A stretch of 64,000 nucleotides of DNA, taken from contig NZ_JAUSCJ010000018.1 in assembly GCF_030651185.1 (NCBI RefSeq), forward strand, positions 117,334 through 181,333, given 5' to 3'. The position numbers and the translations under genes were made by a program. How positions within the stretch are numbered: the first letter of the stretch is position 1; the number at the start of each line of letters is the position of its first letter. Below, piece after piece: positions 8,452 to 18,142 of the stretch. This DNA comes from Phenylobacterium sp. GTDB taxonomy: Bacteria > Pseudomonadota > Alphaproteobacteria > Caulobacterales > Caulobacteraceae. The notes below the pieces were generated by a model. That model searched no databases, was not told the origin of the DNA, and saw only the letters and a program-made list of their open reading frames with translations.

Positions 8452-8787
8452 TCAGGTCTCCGACTTGTGCCGCCAGGCCTTTTCTTCCAGGCCCGAGCGG
8501 CCTTCGCGGCTTTCCAGCCAGGCGGCCACGTCGTCCAGGGTGACCCCGGACGCGGCCAGCACCACCAGGAAGTGGTACATCAGGTCGGCGCTTTCGGCGG
8601 CGAGGCCGTCCTTGTCCTTCTGGACCGCCGAGATCACCACCTCGACAGCCTCCTCGCCCAGCTTCTTGGCGGCGCGCTCGACGCCTTCCGAGAGCAGCTT
8701 GGCGGTATAGGAGCTTTCGGGGCTGGCGCCCTTGCGGTCTTCGATGGTGGCGGCGAGGCGGTCGAGGGTCTCGGAAAAGCGGCTCAT
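8452..8787 (-). CDS. hisE: Phosphoribosyl-ATP pyrophosphatase
   Basis: 111 residues. [25 protein letters not shown] is the all-alpha MazG-like core; the glutamates in GEEAVE and the later [10 protein letters not shown] bind Mg2+. The enzyme removes pyrophosphate from PR-ATP, the second step of histidine synthesis. It is last in the minus-strand hisBHAFE operon, and its ATG overlaps the hisF stop as ATGA. HisI is not fused to it and is not in the window. Confidence 0.96.
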   Translation of the reverse strand: MSRFSETLDRLAATIEDRKGASPESSYTAKLLSEGVERAAKKLGEEAVEVVISAVQKDKDGLAAESADLMYHFLVVLAASGVTLDDVAAWLESREGRSGLEEKAWRHKSET

Positions 8788-9581
8788 GCGGCGGTCTCCG
8801 TCAGGCGGACAGGAATGTGGGCCTCGGCCATGGCGCGCTTGACCTCGCCGATGGAAACTTCCCCGAAGTGGAAGATCGAGGCGGCCAGGACGGCGTCGGC
8901 GCCGCCCTTGATCACGGCCTCGACCATGTGGGCCGCGCTGCCGGCGCCGCCCGAGGCGATCACCGGCACGTTCACCGCCGCGGTCATGGCCGCCAGCAGG
9001 TCGATGTCGTAGCCGGTCTTGGCGCCGTCGCGGTCCATGGAGGTCAGCAGGATCTCGCCGGCCCCGCGCTTCACCGCGTCGATCGCGTACTCCACCACGT
9101 CCAGGCCCGTCGCGGTGCGGCCGCCATAGGTATAGACCTCCCAGCCGTCGTTGCGGCCGCCGGAGCCCGCGCGCGCCGTGCCGTGCTTGGCGTCGATGGC
9201 CACCACCACGGCCTGGGAGCCGAAGGCGTCGGCGCAGGCGCTGATCAGGTCGCGGTTCTCCACCGCGGCGGTGTTGACGGAAATCTTGTCGGCCCCGGCC
9301 AGCAGCAGCCGCCGGGCGTCCTCCACCTGGCGTATGCCGCCGCCCACGCTCAAGGGCATGAAGCAGACATCGGCGGTGCGGGCGATGACGTCGAGGATGG
9401 CGCCGCGCCGCTCGTGGCTGGCGGTGATGTCCAGGAACATCAGCTCATCAGCGCCCGCCGCGTCATAGGCCCGCGCCTGTTCCACCGGATCGCCGGCGTC
9501 GCGCAGGGCCACGAAGTTCACGCCCTTCACCACGCGGCCGTCCTTGACGTCCAGGCAGGGGATGACGCGAACCTTCAGCAT
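8784..9581 (-). CDS. hisF: Imidazole glycerol phosphate synthase, cyclase subunit
   Basis: 265 residues, a (beta/alpha)8 barrel. [19 protein letters not shown] holds the first catalytic aspartate, and [10 protein letters not shown] holds the second. Phosphate-binding loops are SVGGGI and ASGGAGS. It uses ammonia from HisH to turn PRFAR into imidazole glycerol phosphate and AICAR. HisF starts 1 base from the HisA stop, so the two are almost certainly translated together. Confidence 0.97.
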   Translation of the reverse strand: MLKVRVIPCLDVKDGRVVKGVNFVALRDAGDPVEQARAYDAAGADELMFLDITASHERRGAILDVIARTADVCFMPLSVGGGIRQVEDARRLLLAGADKISVNTAAVENRDLISACADAFGSQAVVVAIDAKHGTARAGSGGRNDGWEVYTYGGRTATGLDVVEYAIDAVKRGAGEILLTSMDRDGAKTGYDIDLLAAMTAAVNVPVIASGGAGSAAHMVEAVIKGGADAVLAASIFHFGEVSIGEVKRAMAEAHIPVRLTETAA

Positions 9582-10312
9582 CAGGCGGCGACCTTGAGGG
9601 CCTCGGCCGGGCTGATGGCGCCGTTGTAGAGCGCGCGGCCGAGGACGGCGCCGGCGATCGGCACCCCCTTGCGGGCCCGCAGGCGGACGATGTCGTCGAC
9701 GCTGGCCAGGCCGCCGGCGGCGATCACCGGGATGTTGACCGCGTCAGCGATGGCCCCGAAGGCCTCGACATTGAAGCCCATGACGGTGCCGTCGCGGTCG
9801 ATGTCGGTGATGATCAGGGCGCCGACCCCGGCGTCCTCGAAGCGCTTGGAGACGGTGACGGCGTCCAGGTCGGAGCTTTCGGTCCAGCCCTGGGTCGCCA
9901 CCTTCCCGGCCCGCACGTCGACGCTGACGGCGATCTGCTCGGGCCACTCGCGGGCCGCGGCCTTGACGATCTCGGGATCGGTGACGGCGATGGTGCCCAG
10001 GATGACGCGGGAGACCCCGGCCTCGATCCAGCGCTCGATGTCCTTCATGGAGCGGATGCCGCCCCCCAGCTGGACGGGGATGGAGACGCTTTCGAGGATG
10101 GCCTCGACGGCCTTCTCATTGATCGCCCGGCCCTGGACCGCGCCGTTCAGGTCCACGACGTGCACCCAGTGGAAACCGCTCTCCACGAACTGGCGGGCCT
10201 GGTCGGCGGGGGAGGTGTTGAAGACCGTGGCGGTGGTCAGGTCGCCGTGCAGCACACGCACGCACTGGCCGTCCTTCAGGTCGATCGCGGGATAGAGGAT
10301 CAAGGTCGCCAC
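9581..10312 (-). CDS. hisA: Phosphoribosylformimino-AICAR ribotide isomerase
   Basis: 243 residues from a GTG start (CAC at 10310-10312). [14 protein letters not shown] has the catalytic Asp near residue 11 and [11 protein letters not shown] the second catalytic Asp; QLGGGIRS binds phosphate. It performs the Amadori rearrangement of ProFAR to PRFAR. The start lies 13 bp inside the end of hisH, an overlap that supports translational coupling with the partner subunit gene. Confidence 0.97.
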   Translation of the reverse strand: MATLILYPAIDLKDGQCVRVLHGDLTTATVFNTSPADQARQFVESGFHWVHVVDLNGAVQGRAINEKAVEAILESVSIPVQLGGGIRSMKDIERWIEAGVSRVILGTIAVTDPEIVKAAAREWPEQIAVSVDVRAGKVATQGWTESSDLDAVTVSKRFEDAGVGALIITDIDRDGTVMGFNVEAFGAIADAVNIPVIAAGGLASVDDIVRLRARKGVPIAGAVLGRALYNGAISPAEALKVAA

Positions 10313-10932
10313 TCCAGGAAGCGCGCCAGGAGGGCAAGCCCGGCGCTCTGCGACTTTTCAGGGTGAAACTGTACGCCCGCGATGTTGCCGTTGGCGACAG
10401 CCGCGGGGAATTGTCCCCCGTGATCGACCCAGGCGGCGACGTCCTTGTCGTCGTCCGGGTAGAAGGCGAAGGAGTGGGTGAAGTACATGGGCGCGTCGCC
10501 GATGCGGGCGATCATGTCCGGGCCATGGGGCGACACCAGGGTGTTCCAGCCCATGTGCGGGATCTTGGCCGCGGGATTGGTGGGCTCGACGCGGCGCACA
10601 TCGCCGCCGATCCAGTCCAGGCCCGGCGTCTCGCCGAACTCCAGCCCGCGGGTGGCCAGCAGCTGCATGCCGACGCAGATGCCCAGGAAGGGGCGGCCCT
10701 TGGCCCGCGCGGCGTCCGTCATCGCCTCGATCAGGCCGGGGCGGTCGGAAAGCGCGGTCATGCAGGCCGAAAACGCCCCGACCCCGGGCAGGACGATGCG
10801 GTCGGCGGCGGCCACCACCTGCGGATCGCAGGTGACCACGATCTGGCTCGCGCCGTCGGCGGCCTTCACCAAGGCCTTCTCGGCCGAGCGAAGGTTGCCC
10901 GACCCGTAGTCGATCAGGGCGACAGTCTGCAT
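10300..10932 (-). CDS. hisH: Imidazole glycerol phosphate synthase, glutaminase subunit
   Basis: 210 residues. It is a class I glutamine amidotransferase: GICVGMQLL contains the nucleophilic Cys and VQFHPEKSQ the His/Glu of the triad. The N-terminus is ALIDYGSGNLRS. It hydrolyses glutamine and channels ammonia to HisF. It follows hisB with a 10-bp gap. Confidence 0.97.
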   Translation of the reverse strand: MQTVALIDYGSGNLRSAEKALVKAADGASQIVVTCDPQVVAAADRIVLPGVGAFSACMTALSDRPGLIEAMTDAARAKGRPFLGICVGMQLLATRGLEFGETPGLDWIGGDVRRVEPTNPAAKIPHMGWNTLVSPHGPDMIARIGDAPMYFTHSFAFYPDDDKDVAAWVDHGGQFPAAVANGNIAGVQFHPEKSQSAGLALLARFLEWRP

Positions 10933-10942
10933 GGATCAGATC

Positions 10943-11533
10943 CTACAGGACGCCCTTGGTCGACGGAGCGTGACCATGGGTTTTGGGGTCGAGCTCGACC
11001 GCGGTCCTCAGCGCACGCGCCAGGGCCTTGAAGCCGCTCTCGGCGATGTGGTGGCTGTTGTCGCCATAGAGGGTTTCCAGGTGCACGCAGGCGCCCAGGT
11101 TCATGGCGAAGGCGTGGTGGAATTCCTTGAACAGCTCGGTGTCGATCTCGCCGATCTTCTGGGTCTTGAAGGCGACCTTCCAGATCAGATAGGGCCGGTT
11201 GGAGAGATCGATGGCGCAGCGGGTCAGGGTCTCGTCCATCGGAATATAGGCGTGGCCGAAGCGGCGAATGCCCTTGAACCCGTCCAGGGCCTTGTTGATG
11301 GCCTGGCCGATGACGATGCCGGTGTCCTCCACCGTGTGGTGGAAGTCGATGTGCAGATCACCCTGGGTGCGAACCGTCAGATCGATGCCGCCGTGCCGGG
11401 CGAAGCTGTCGAGCATGTGGTCGAAGAAGCCGACGCCGGTCTGGACATCGGACACGCCGGAGCCGTCCAGATCGACGCTGACGCTGATCTGGGTTTCCTT
11501 GGTGTTGCGGACGACTTCGGCCGTGCGGGCCAT
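10943..11533 (-). CDS. hisB: Imidazoleglycerol-phosphate dehydratase
   Basis: 196 residues, the monofunctional form (no N-terminal histidinol-phosphatase). Mn-binding His/Glu clusters are visible as [24 protein letters not shown] and EFHHAFAMN, and [14 protein letters not shown] near the end. It dehydrates imidazole glycerol phosphate to imidazole acetol phosphate. It lies 4 bp downstream of the adenosine kinase gene and is the first his gene of this operon. Confidence 0.97.
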   Translation of the reverse strand: MARTAEVVRNTKETQISVSVDLDGSGVSDVQTGVGFFDHMLDSFARHGGIDLTVRTQGDLHIDFHHTVEDTGIVIGQAINKALDGFKGIRRFGHAYIPMDETLTRCAIDLSNRPYLIWKVAFKTQKIGEIDTELFKEFHHAFAMNLGACVHLETLYGDNSHHIAESGFKALARALRTAVELDPKTHGHAPSTKGVL

Positions 11534-11537
11534 GGGC

Positions 11538-12527
11538 TTAAAGTCCTTTCGACGCCGCCAGGTCTTTCAGATTGACCAGGGGACGCGGGCCGTAGTGCGA
11601 GATCACTTCCGAGGCCGCCAGCGAACCGAGCTGGCCGCAGACATTCAGCGGCCGGCCCTTGGCGAGACCGAACATGAAACCGGCTGCGTATTGGTCGCCC
11701 GCGCCGGTCGTGTCCACGACTTTTTCCACCGGATAGGCCGAAACGTCGAAGCTCTGCCCGGCCGCGACGATGGTTGAGCCGGCCGCGCCGCGGGTGACGG
11801 CGGCGATCTTCACCTTGCCGCGCATCTGCGCCATGGCGTCGTCGAAGTCGGTGGTCTCGAACAGCGCCATCAGTTCGGTGTCGTTGGCGAACACCAGGTC
11901 GACCTGGCTCTCGATGAAGCCGAGCAGGGCCTCGCGGTGACGTTCCACCACAAAGCCGTCCGAAAGCGTGATGGCCATCATCCGGCCGGCGCTCCGGGCC
12001 AGGCCCGCGGCCTTGGCGAAGGCGCGCCGGGCGGCCTCGGCGTCGAACAGATAGCCCTCGAGATAGACGATCTTGGCGCCCTCGATGATGGCGGCGTCGA
12101 CGTCATCGGCGGTGAACTCGGTCGAGGCGCCCAGATAGGTGCACATGGTGCGCTCGCCATCGGGGGTGACATTGATCAGCGAGCGCGCCGTGGCCGGGCC
12201 GCCGATCAGGGGGGCGGTGTCGAAGTGGGCGCCGATGGCGCGCATGTCGTGGGCGAAGACGTCGCCCAGCTGGTCCTTGGCCACCTTGCCCAGATAGGCC
12301 GCCCGGCCGCCGAAGCTGGCGACGCCGGCGATGGTGTTGCCCGCCGAACCGCCCGAGGCCTCGATGCCGGACGCCATCTTGCCGTAGAGTTCCACGCCGC
12401 GCGCTTCGTCGATCAGCATCATGGCGCCCTTGTCCAGCGCGTTGGCGGACAGGAAGTCGTCGGTCGCCGGGGCGATCACGTCGACGATGGCGTTGCCGAT
12501 GGCGGCGACGTCGTAGAGTTCGGTCAT
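11538..12527 (-). CDS. PfkB-family adenosine kinase
   Basis: 329 residues. The N-terminus, [16 protein letters not shown], and the C-terminal signature [20 protein letters not shown] (anion hole and catalytic Asp) define the ribokinase/PfkB fold. [16 protein letters not shown] is the first PfkB signature. Closest in pattern to alphaproteobacterial adenosine kinases; other nucleoside or sugar kinases cannot be excluded. It sits first in the operon with hisBHAFE, which makes some sense because histidine synthesis consumes ATP and releases AICAR. Confidence 0.85.
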   Translation of the reverse strand: MTELYDVAAIGNAIVDVIAPATDDFLSANALDKGAMMLIDEARGVELYGKMASGIEASGGSAGNTIAGVASFGGRAAYLGKVAKDQLGDVFAHDMRAIGAHFDTAPLIGGPATARSLINVTPDGERTMCTYLGASTEFTADDVDAAIIEGAKIVYLEGYLFDAEAARRAFAKAAGLARSAGRMMAITLSDGFVVERHREALLGFIESQVDLVFANDTELMALFETTDFDDAMAQMRGKVKIAAVTRGAAGSTIVAAGQSFDVSAYPVEKVVDTTGAGDQYAAGFMFGLAKGRPLNVCGQLGSLAASEVISHYGPRPLVNLKDLAASKGL

Positions 12528-12612
12528 TGGGCTTTCCGGGAAACGTAGGCGGGCTGACTACAGGGAAAGACAAGCTTGAGCAACGCGGGGCGGGCTTTGG
12601 ACAGGGTTGGGC

Positions 12613-13170
12613 ATGCGGCTTTTTCACTTCAGCGACGATCCGGGCATCGAATGCTTTGTCCCCAGGCCCGTCCGGGTTCCCTCGGCGCGCCCGCCGGGGC
12701 GGGACTGGCTGAACGGGCCCCTGGTCTGGGCGATCGATGAGACCACCCAGCCGCTCTACTTCTTTCCCCGCGACTGCCCGCGCATCCTGCTGTGGGAAAC
12801 CCCCGCGACGACGGCGCAGGATCGCGACCGGTGGTTCGGGGCCAGCGATGCCGCGATGATCGCCCATGTGGAACAGGCCTGGTTCGATCGGCTGAGCCGC
12901 GAGCCGATTTACCGCTACGAGCTGCCCATCGAGGGTTTTGAGGATCTGGCCGACGCCGGCATGTGGGTGTCGCGCCAGGCGGTGACGCCGCTGGCTGTCG
13001 AGGCCCTCAGCGACCTGCCGGCCTGGCTTGCGCGTCACGGCGTCGAATTGCGGCTGATGGAGAGCCTGGTCCCGCTGCGCGACGTCTGGTCCTCGAGCCT
13101 GCACGCCAGCGGGGTGCGCCTGCGGCATGCTCAAGGTTGGGCCGCAACCCCGGACGCGCCCACACGTTAG
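12613..13170 (+). CDS. DUF6886-type conserved protein
   Basis: 185 residues from the ATG at 12613 (a TTG two codons upstream is possible). It opens MRLFHFSDDPGIECFVPRPV and continues PLVWAIDETTQPLYFFPRDCPRI, the signature of a widely scattered uncharacterised family (DUF6886). WYRYELP-like (IYRYELPIEGF) and a C-terminal MESLVPLRDVW block are also typical. No catalytic role is known to me. It is divergent from adenosine kinase. Confidence 0.75.
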   Translation: MRLFHFSDDPGIECFVPRPVRVPSARPPGRDWLNGPLVWAIDETTQPLYFFPRDCPRILLWETPATTAQDRDRWFGASDAAMIAHVEQAWFDRLSREPIYRYELPIEGFEDLADAGMWVSRQAVTPLAVEALSDLPAWLARHGVELRLMESLVPLRDVWSSSLHASGVRLRHAQGWAATPDAPTR

Positions 13171-13214
13171 GTCGCCGAGGCGGACTATCCGCCAAGCGTT
13201 TGGAGGACCTGCAC

Positions 13215-13457
13215 ATGGGCATTCTCAATCAAGACAAGGCCAAGGACGCCAGTCGCGCGGCCAGCGACAAGCAGAGCGTCAAGGAAACCGAGGCGCCCCA
13301 CGCCCGCAAGGTCGCGCCCTTGAAGGACGGCGAAAAGCCCGACCAGCTCGCCGACCGCGAGCACGAGGCCGAGGACCGGCAGGAAGCGCTGCTGGACGAA
13401 GGCCTGGAAGAAAGCTTCCCGGGCAGCGACCCGGTGAGCGTCAAGCGCATCACCTGA
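13215..13457 (+). CDS. Small charged protein with ESFPGSDP tail
   Basis: 80 residues, from an ATG preceded by GGAGG about 8 bp upstream. The protein is hydrophilic and rich in Lys, Asp and Glu, with no Cys or Trp. The C-terminal LLDEGLEESFPGSDPVSVKR is a short motif found at the ends of many small alphaproteobacterial proteins of unknown role, often linked with stress genes. Probably mostly disordered. Confidence 0.75.
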   Translation: MGILNQDKAKDASRAASDKQSVKETEAPHARKVAPLKDGEKPDQLADREHEAEDRQEALLDEGLEESFPGSDPVSVKRIT

Positions 13458-13531
13458 TCGGCCCCAGTTAGGGCTGGTCTTCGCAAAAGATCGGCTTGGC
13501 GAGAGGCGGCGGAGAAGCTTCACTGGGTCAC

Positions 13532-14341
13532 ATGATCCGTAAGCTCTCCGCCGCCTTTTTCGCGCTTGGCCTCCTGGGCGCCGCTCCGGCCCCCGACTGG
13601 CGCGCCCTCGACCCTGAAAACCTGCTGGTGATCGACACCACCAAGGGCCGGATGATCGTCGAGATGGCGCCGGCCATGGCGCCGCTGGGCGTGGCCCGGG
13701 TGAAGCTGCTGGCCCGGGAAGGCGTCTATGACGGCCTGCAGTTCCACCGGGTGATCGACGGGTTCGTCAATCAGACCGGCAATCCCGACAACAAGGACGG
13801 CGGGGTTTCAAGACATCCCGACCTGCCCCTGGAGGCCAGCTTCAAGCTGAGGATGGCCGATTACCGCGCCGTCGCCGCGCCGTCGGACGCCACCCTGGGC
13901 TTCCTGGGGTCGGTTCCCATCGCCACGGTCTCGGGAAAGGAGGCGCTGCGCGCCACCGACGGGACGATCCGCGCCTGGGGCGCCTATTGTCCCGGGGTCG
14001 CCGGCCTGGGCCGGCAGGCGGCGCAGAACACCGGCAACAGCGAAATCTTCTTCATGCGAGGGTCGAGCCGACGGCTGGACCGCGACTACGCCGTCTGGGG
14101 CAAGATCGTCGTGGGCGCCGACGTCAACAGCCTGATCGCCATCGGCGAGCCGCCGGCCAAGCCCGACCTGATGCTGAAGGTCCGGGTGGCCGCCGATATC
14201 CCGGAGGCCCAGCGGCCCCGGCTCTCCATCCTGCGCGACGACAGCCCGGCCTTCCGGTCGCTGGTGCGGCAGGCTCGTGTGGCCAAGGGCGCGGACTTCT
14301 CGATCTGCGACCTGGAGGTTCCGGTCAGGGTCGAACCGTAG
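13532..14341 (+). CDS. Exported cyclophilin-type peptidyl-prolyl isomerase
   Basis: 269 residues with a signal peptide (KLSAAFFALGLLGAAPA), so periplasmic. Cyclophilin blocks are DTTKGRMIVEMAPAMAPLGVAR, YDGLQFHRVIDGFVNQTG and NSEIFFMRG. The canonical F-x-R-V-I-x-G-F-x-x-Q-x-G-D is close to intact (FHRVIDGFVNQTGNPDN), so it should be active. The C-terminal ~60 residues go beyond the minimal domain. The end overlaps the convergent nth gene by 17 bp. Confidence 0.9.
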   Translation: MIRKLSAAFFALGLLGAAPAPDWRALDPENLLVIDTTKGRMIVEMAPAMAPLGVARVKLLAREGVYDGLQFHRVIDGFVNQTGNPDNKDGGVSRHPDLPLEASFKLRMADYRAVAAPSDATLGFLGSVPIATVSGKEALRATDGTIRAWGAYCPGVAGLGRQAAQNTGNSEIFFMRGSSRRLDRDYAVWGKIVVGADVNSLIAIGEPPAKPDLMLKVRVAADIPEAQRPRLSILRDDSPAFRSLVRQARVAKGADFSICDLEVPVRVEP

Positions 14342-15023
14342 CGGCGGCTCCGACGAACAGGATCTTCGAGGGGCAGAGGTCGTCGAGGGGGCATTCCTCG
14401 CACTTGGGCCTGCGCGCCACGCAGGTGTAGCGGCCGTGCAGGATCAGCCAGTGGTGGGCCCGGGTCAGATAGGGCTCGGGCACGAGGGCCATCAGGTCGG
14501 CCTCCATCTGGTCTGGCGTCTTGCCCGCCGACAGCTTCAGCCGGTGGGAGACCCGGAAGACGTGGGTGTCCACGGCGATGGCCGGCTCGATGCGCAGCTC
14601 GTTGAGCACCACGCTGGCGGTCTTTCGGCCAACGCCGGGCAGGGCCATCAGGGCCTCGCGCTCCAGGGGCACCTCGCCGCCGTGCTGCTCCACCAGGATC
14701 TGGGCGGTGGCGATCACGTTCTTGGCCTTGGTGCGGAAGAGGCCGATGGAGGCGATGAAAGGGGTCAGCCCCTCTTCGCCGAGCGCCAGCATCTTCTGCG
14801 GGGTGTCGGCGACGGCGAACAGCCGGGTGGTGGCCTTGTTGACCGAGACGTCGGTGGCCTGGGCCGAGAGCGCCACGGCGGTCACCAGCTCATAGGGGCT
14901 GGCATAGTTCAGCTCGGTGCGGGGATCGTCGCTCAGCGCCAGGAAACGGTGAAAGATTTCCTCCACCCGGGCCTGTTCGGCGGGACTCACGCGTTTCCTT
15001 CTCGCCGGCGCTTGCTTGACCAT
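14325..15023 (-). CDS. nth: Endonuclease III
   Basis: 232 residues from the ATG at 15021-15023. The helix-hairpin-helix is LPGVGRKTASVVLNE, followed by the catalytic Asp in AVDTHVFRVSHRL; the catalytic Lys is in the HhH (GRKTA). The iron-sulfur loop is C-x6-C-x2-C-x5-C (CVARRPKCEECPLDDLC). It is a base-excision-repair glycosylase/AP lyase for oxidised pyrimidines. The frame stays open upstream to 15458, but that portion lies antisense to the DUF2244 gene. Confidence 0.96.
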   Translation of the reverse strand: MVKQAPARRKRVSPAEQARVEEIFHRFLALSDDPRTELNYASPYELVTAVALSAQATDVSVNKATTRLFAVADTPQKMLALGEEGLTPFIASIGLFRTKAKNVIATAQILVEQHGGEVPLEREALMALPGVGRKTASVVLNELRIEPAIAVDTHVFRVSHRLKLSAGKTPDQMEADLMALVPEPYLTRAHHWLILHGRYTCVARRPKCEECPLDDLCPSKILFVGAAATVRP

Positions 15024-15116
15024 GGCCGACCATCGCCCGGTGCGGGCTGCTTCGCCAAGGCCCCGCGCACGTCGCATCTGTTTGGAGGTCCGCAAATCGC
15101 TTAATGTCGGCGGGCG

Positions 15117-15590
15117 ATGGACGATCTGGTCTTCATGGACGCCGAAATACGGCCCAACCGGTCGCTCTCTCAGCGCGGCTTCGTCGTGCTGATCACGGTG
15201 CTGACCCTGCTCAACTGCGCCTCGGCGGCGATCTTCATGTCCATGGGCGCGGTCTTCGTGCCGATGTTCCTGGGGTTGGACCTGGTAGCCATCATCGTGG
15301 CCTTCCTGGTCAGCTTCGCCGCCGCCAAGCAGATCGAGCGTGTGCTGGTGACGTCCCGCCGGGTGCAGGTGTTCCGCGAGACGCCGACCTGGAAGAAGCT
15401 GATGTGGGAAAGCCCCACCGCCTTCACCCGTGTCACCCTGCTCACCGAGGACGATCACGCCATCGACCTGCGCCTGGCGCTCTCGGGCAAGGAGGCCCCG
15501 GTGGCCCGGGCGCTCAGCCCCGCCGAACGCGCCGAATTCGCCAAGGCCCTGGAGGGCGCCATCTACTCGGCAAGGCGGGCAAGATTTTAG
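15117..15590 (+). CDS. DUF2244 integral membrane protein
   Basis: 157 residues. It begins with a polar stretch ending IRPNRSLSQRGF, then two membrane segments (VVLITVLTLLNCASAAIFMS and FVPMFLGLDLVAIIVAFLVSF), then a soluble part with VFRETPTWKKLMWE and a C-terminal helix. This order is that of DUF2244 proteins common next to nth in alphaproteobacteria. Function unknown. A GC-rich repeat follows immediately. Confidence 0.88.
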   Translation: MDDLVFMDAEIRPNRSLSQRGFVVLITVLTLLNCASAAIFMSMGAVFVPMFLGLDLVAIIVAFLVSFAAAKQIERVLVTSRRVQVFRETPTWKKLMWESPTAFTRVTLLTEDDHAIDLRLALSGKEAPVARALSPAERAEFAKALEGAIYSARRARF

Positions 15591-15599
15591 CGGATAGGC

Positions 15600-15756
15600 C
15601 CTAGCCCCCTCCGTCTCGGCTTCGCCGACCCACCTCCCCCGAACCGCGCTTCGCGCTGGGGGAGGAATTAGACGCTCTTCATTCCTCCCCCAGGCCGCAG
15701 GCCGTATCGGGGGAGGTGGCGCGCGCCGAGAGGCGCGTGACGGAGGGGGCTAGGCC
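15600..15756. repeat. Intergenic palindromic repeat, family A, inverted pair
   Basis: Two copies of the family A unit face each other: CTAGCCCCCTCCGTCTCGGC...GGGGGAGGAATT, then a short AGACGCTCTTC linker, then ATTCCTCCCCCAGG...GACGGAGGGGGCTAGG. Arms of the left unit match the right half of 8303-8450 nearly base for base, including CACCTCCCCCGAACCGCG. It lies between the DUF2244 and hslU 3' ends. Confidence 0.82.
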
Positions 15757-15763
15757 CTCGCCA

Positions 15764-17065
15764 TCACAGAATGAACCGCGAGAGGTCGGCGTCCTTGGCC
15801 AGGTCGCCGACGTGGGTCTTCACATAGTCCGCATCGATGCCGATGGTCTCGCCCGAGCGGTCCGAGGCGGTGAAGCTGATCTCCTCCAGCACCTTCTCCA
15901 GGATGGTCTGCAGCCGCCGCGCCCCGATGTTCTCCACCGAGCTGTTCACCGCCACCGCGGCGTCGGCGAGCGCATCGATGGCCTCGGCCGTGAAGGTCAG
16001 CGTCACGCCTTCGGTGGCCAGCAGCGCCTGGTGCTGGGCGATCAGGTTGGCCTCGGGTTCGGTGAGGATGCGGCGCATGTCGTCGCGGCTCAGCGGCTTC
16101 AGCTCCACCCGGATCGGCAGCCGGCCCTGCAGCTCGGGCAGCAGGTCCGACGGCTTGGCCACGTGGAAGGCGCCCGAGGCGATGAACAGCACGTGGTCGG
16201 TCTTCACCGGCCCGTGCTTGGTGGAGACCGTGGTCCCCTCGATCAGCGGCAGCAGGTCGCGCTGCACCCCTTCGCGGGAGATGTCGGCGCCGCCGGAGCG
16301 CTCCCGGCTGGTGGCCACCTTGTCGATCTCGTCGAGGAAGACGATCCCGTTGTTCTCGGCCAGCTCGATGGCCTCCTGGGTCAGGGCCTCCTGGTCCAGC
16401 AGCTTGTCGCTTTCCTCAGCGATGAGCGGGGCGTGGGCCGCCGCCACCGTCGTCCTGTGGGTCTTGGTCCGGCCGCCGAAGGCCTTGCCCATCATCTCGC
16501 CGAGATTGAGCATGCCCATATTGGGCTGGCCGGGAATCTCGAACATCCCTGCGCCACCGCCGGTGTCGGCCAGGGTCAGTTCGACCTCCTTGTCGTCCAG
16601 CTCGCCGGTCCGCAGTTTCTTGCGGAAGCTCTCGCGGGCGGCGGTGGAGCCGGGGCCGGTCAGGGCGTCGAGGATACGCTCTTCGGCGGCGGCCTCGGCC
16701 TTGGCGCGGACGGCGGCGCGGCGCTTGTCGCGCACCATGGACAGCGAGATCTCCACCAGGTCGCGCACGATCTGGTCGACGTCGCGGCCGACATAGCCGA
16801 CCTCGGTGAACTTGGTGGCCTCCACCTTCAGGAACGGGGCCTGGGCCAGGCGGGCGAGCCGGCGTGCGATCTCGGTCTTGCCGACCCCGGTGGGGCCGAT
16901 CAGCAGGATGTTCTTGGGCGTCACCTCGTCGCGCAGGGCCTCGGGCACCCGGCGGCGGCGCCAGCGGTTGCGCAGGGCCACGGCCACGGCCTTCTTGGCC
17001 TCGGGATGGCCGACGATGAAGCGGTCGAGTTCGGAGACGATTTCGCGCGGTGAGAATTCGGTCAT
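15764..17065 (-). CDS. hslU: HslU ATPase subunit of the HslUV protease
   Basis: 433 residues. AAA+ motifs are [15 protein letters not shown] (Walker A) and [11 protein letters not shown] (Walker B). The tail ends LSRFIL, the C-terminal peptide that docks in HslV. The I domain lies between about residues 110 and 240. HslU unfolds substrates and feeds them to HslV. hslV lies upstream on the same strand, separated by a DUF1801 gene on the opposite strand, so the pair is not a simple operon here. Confidence 0.97.
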   Translation of the reverse strand: MTEFSPREIVSELDRFIVGHPEAKKAVAVALRNRWRRRRVPEALRDEVTPKNILLIGPTGVGKTEIARRLARLAQAPFLKVEATKFTEVGYVGRDVDQIVRDLVEISLSMVRDKRRAAVRAKAEAAAEERILDALTGPGSTAARESFRKKLRTGELDDKEVELTLADTGGGAGMFEIPGQPNMGMLNLGEMMGKAFGGRTKTHRTTVAAAHAPLIAEESDKLLDQEALTQEAIELAENNGIVFLDEIDKVATSRERSGGADISREGVQRDLLPLIEGTTVSTKHGPVKTDHVLFIASGAFHVAKPSDLLPELQGRLPIRVELKPLSRDDMRRILTEPEANLIAQHQALLATEGVTLTFTAEAIDALADAAVAVNSSVENIGARRLQTILEKVLEEISFTASDRSGETIGIDADYVKTHVGDLAKDADLSRFIL

Positions 17066-17178
17066 AGCGCCGTTAGATAGGTACGATTTGCACGGTTCAA
17101 GCCGAAGCGGCGCGCCGGCGTCGGATTCCGCCCGCGCCCTTCGTCCCCTGGCCAGGACGACCCACCCGGAGACATGAG

Positions 17179-17556
17179 ATGCCGGCGCCCACCGACACCG
17201 ACGCCTACCTCGCCACCGTGCCCGAGCCGCAGCGCGCGGCGCTGCAGGTCCTGCGCCGCCAGATCCTGGCCGCCGCGCCGGGGGCTGTCGAATGTATCAG
17301 CTATGGCATGCCCGCCGTCCGTCGCCAGGGGGTGCTGGTCTGGTTCGCCGCGGGCAAGGCCCACTGCGCCCTCTATCCCAGCGGCCTGGTGGCGGAATTC
17401 GCCGACCGGCTGACGGGCTACCAGACCAGCAAGGGCGCGATCCGCTTCCAGCCGGAGAAACCTTTACCGCCGCAGCTGATCGCCGACATCGTCGCCCGCC
17501 GGATCGAACAGGACGAGGCCGCCGCGGCGGCGCGGGCGGCGAAGAAGACGCGCTAG
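17179..17556 (+). CDS. DUF1801 (YdhG/YjbR-like) protein
   Basis: 125 residues. [31 protein letters not shown] and [17 protein letters not shown] are the marks of the DUF1801 fold, a small alpha/beta protein of unknown function. The Lys/Ala tail may be disordered. It sits between hslU and hslV on the opposite strand, and its stop overlaps that of hslV by 4 bp. Confidence 0.88.
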   Translation: MPAPTDTDAYLATVPEPQRAALQVLRRQILAAAPGAVECISYGMPAVRRQGVLVWFAAGKAHCALYPSGLVAEFADRLTGYQTSKGAIRFQPEKPLPPQLIADIVARRIEQDEAAAAARAAKKTR

Positions 17557-18101
17557 AGCACTTCCACCGTCAGATTGCCGTTGGTGTAGACGCAGATCCT
17601 GGCGGCGATCGCCATGGCGTCCCGCGCCGCCTGTTCGGCGCTCTTGTCGGTCTCCATGAAGGCCAGGGCGGCGGCCAGCGCATAGTTGCCCCCCGAGCCG
17701 ATGGCCGCGACACCGGTTTCCGGCTCCAGCACGTCGCCGACCCCGGTGACGGTGAAAATGTTATTCTTGTCGGCCACCAGCAGCATGGCCTCCAGCTTGC
17801 GCAGATAGCGGTCGGTGCGCCAGTCCTTGGCCAGGTCCACGCAGGCCCGCGCCAGCTGGTCGGGATACTGCTCCAGCTTGGCTTCCAGGCGTTCGATGAG
17901 GGTGAGCGCGTCGGCCGTGGCGCCCGCGAAGCCGGCGATCACCTTGCCGCCGGCCAGGGTGCGGACCTTGCGGGCGTTGCCCTTGACGATCGTCTGGCCC
18001 ATCGACACCTGACCATCGCCGGCGATGACGGTGTGCCCGTCCTTGCGCACGGCCAGGATGGTGGTGCCGTGCCAGTCGGGAAAGTTGCTAGGATTGCTCA
18101 T
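17553..18101 (-). CDS. hslV: HslV peptidase subunit of the HslUV protease
   Basis: 182 residues from the ATG at 18099-18101. [13 protein letters not shown] contains the Thr-Thr that becomes the N-terminal nucleophile after propeptide removal; [23 protein letters not shown] and [14 protein letters not shown] complete the proteasome-beta signature. It forms a double hexamer with HslU. The frame stays open 12 codons upstream but the short form has the usual propeptide length. Only 41 bp separates it from the divergent moeB-like gene; no clear sigma32 site was seen there. Confidence 0.96.
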   Translation of the reverse strand: MSNPSNFPDWHGTTILAVRKDGHTVIAGDGQVSMGQTIVKGNARKVRTLAGGKVIAGFAGATADALTLIERLEAKLEQYPDQLARACVDLAKDWRTDRYLRKLEAMLLVADKNNIFTVTGVGDVLEPETGVAAIGSGGNYALAAALAFMETDKSAEQAARDAMAIAARICVYTNGNLTVEVL

Positions 18102-18142
18102 GTCCGCCGATGTGAGCAGGCGAAGGGTCCAGGTCAAGGTCG

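Noticed and set aside
14325..15458. A longer endonuclease III form starting at 15458
   Set aside because: The added 145 codons lie antisense to the DUF2244 gene and do not resemble any Nth extension; the ATG at 15023 gives the usual length.
15600..15756. CRISPR-like repeat array
   Set aside because: The units are inverted, not directly repeated with spacers, and there are no cas genes.
18102..18142. A sigma32 heat-shock promoter for hslV
   Set aside because: The 41-bp gap to the divergent gene has no convincing CTTGAA and CCCCAT pair at proper spacing.
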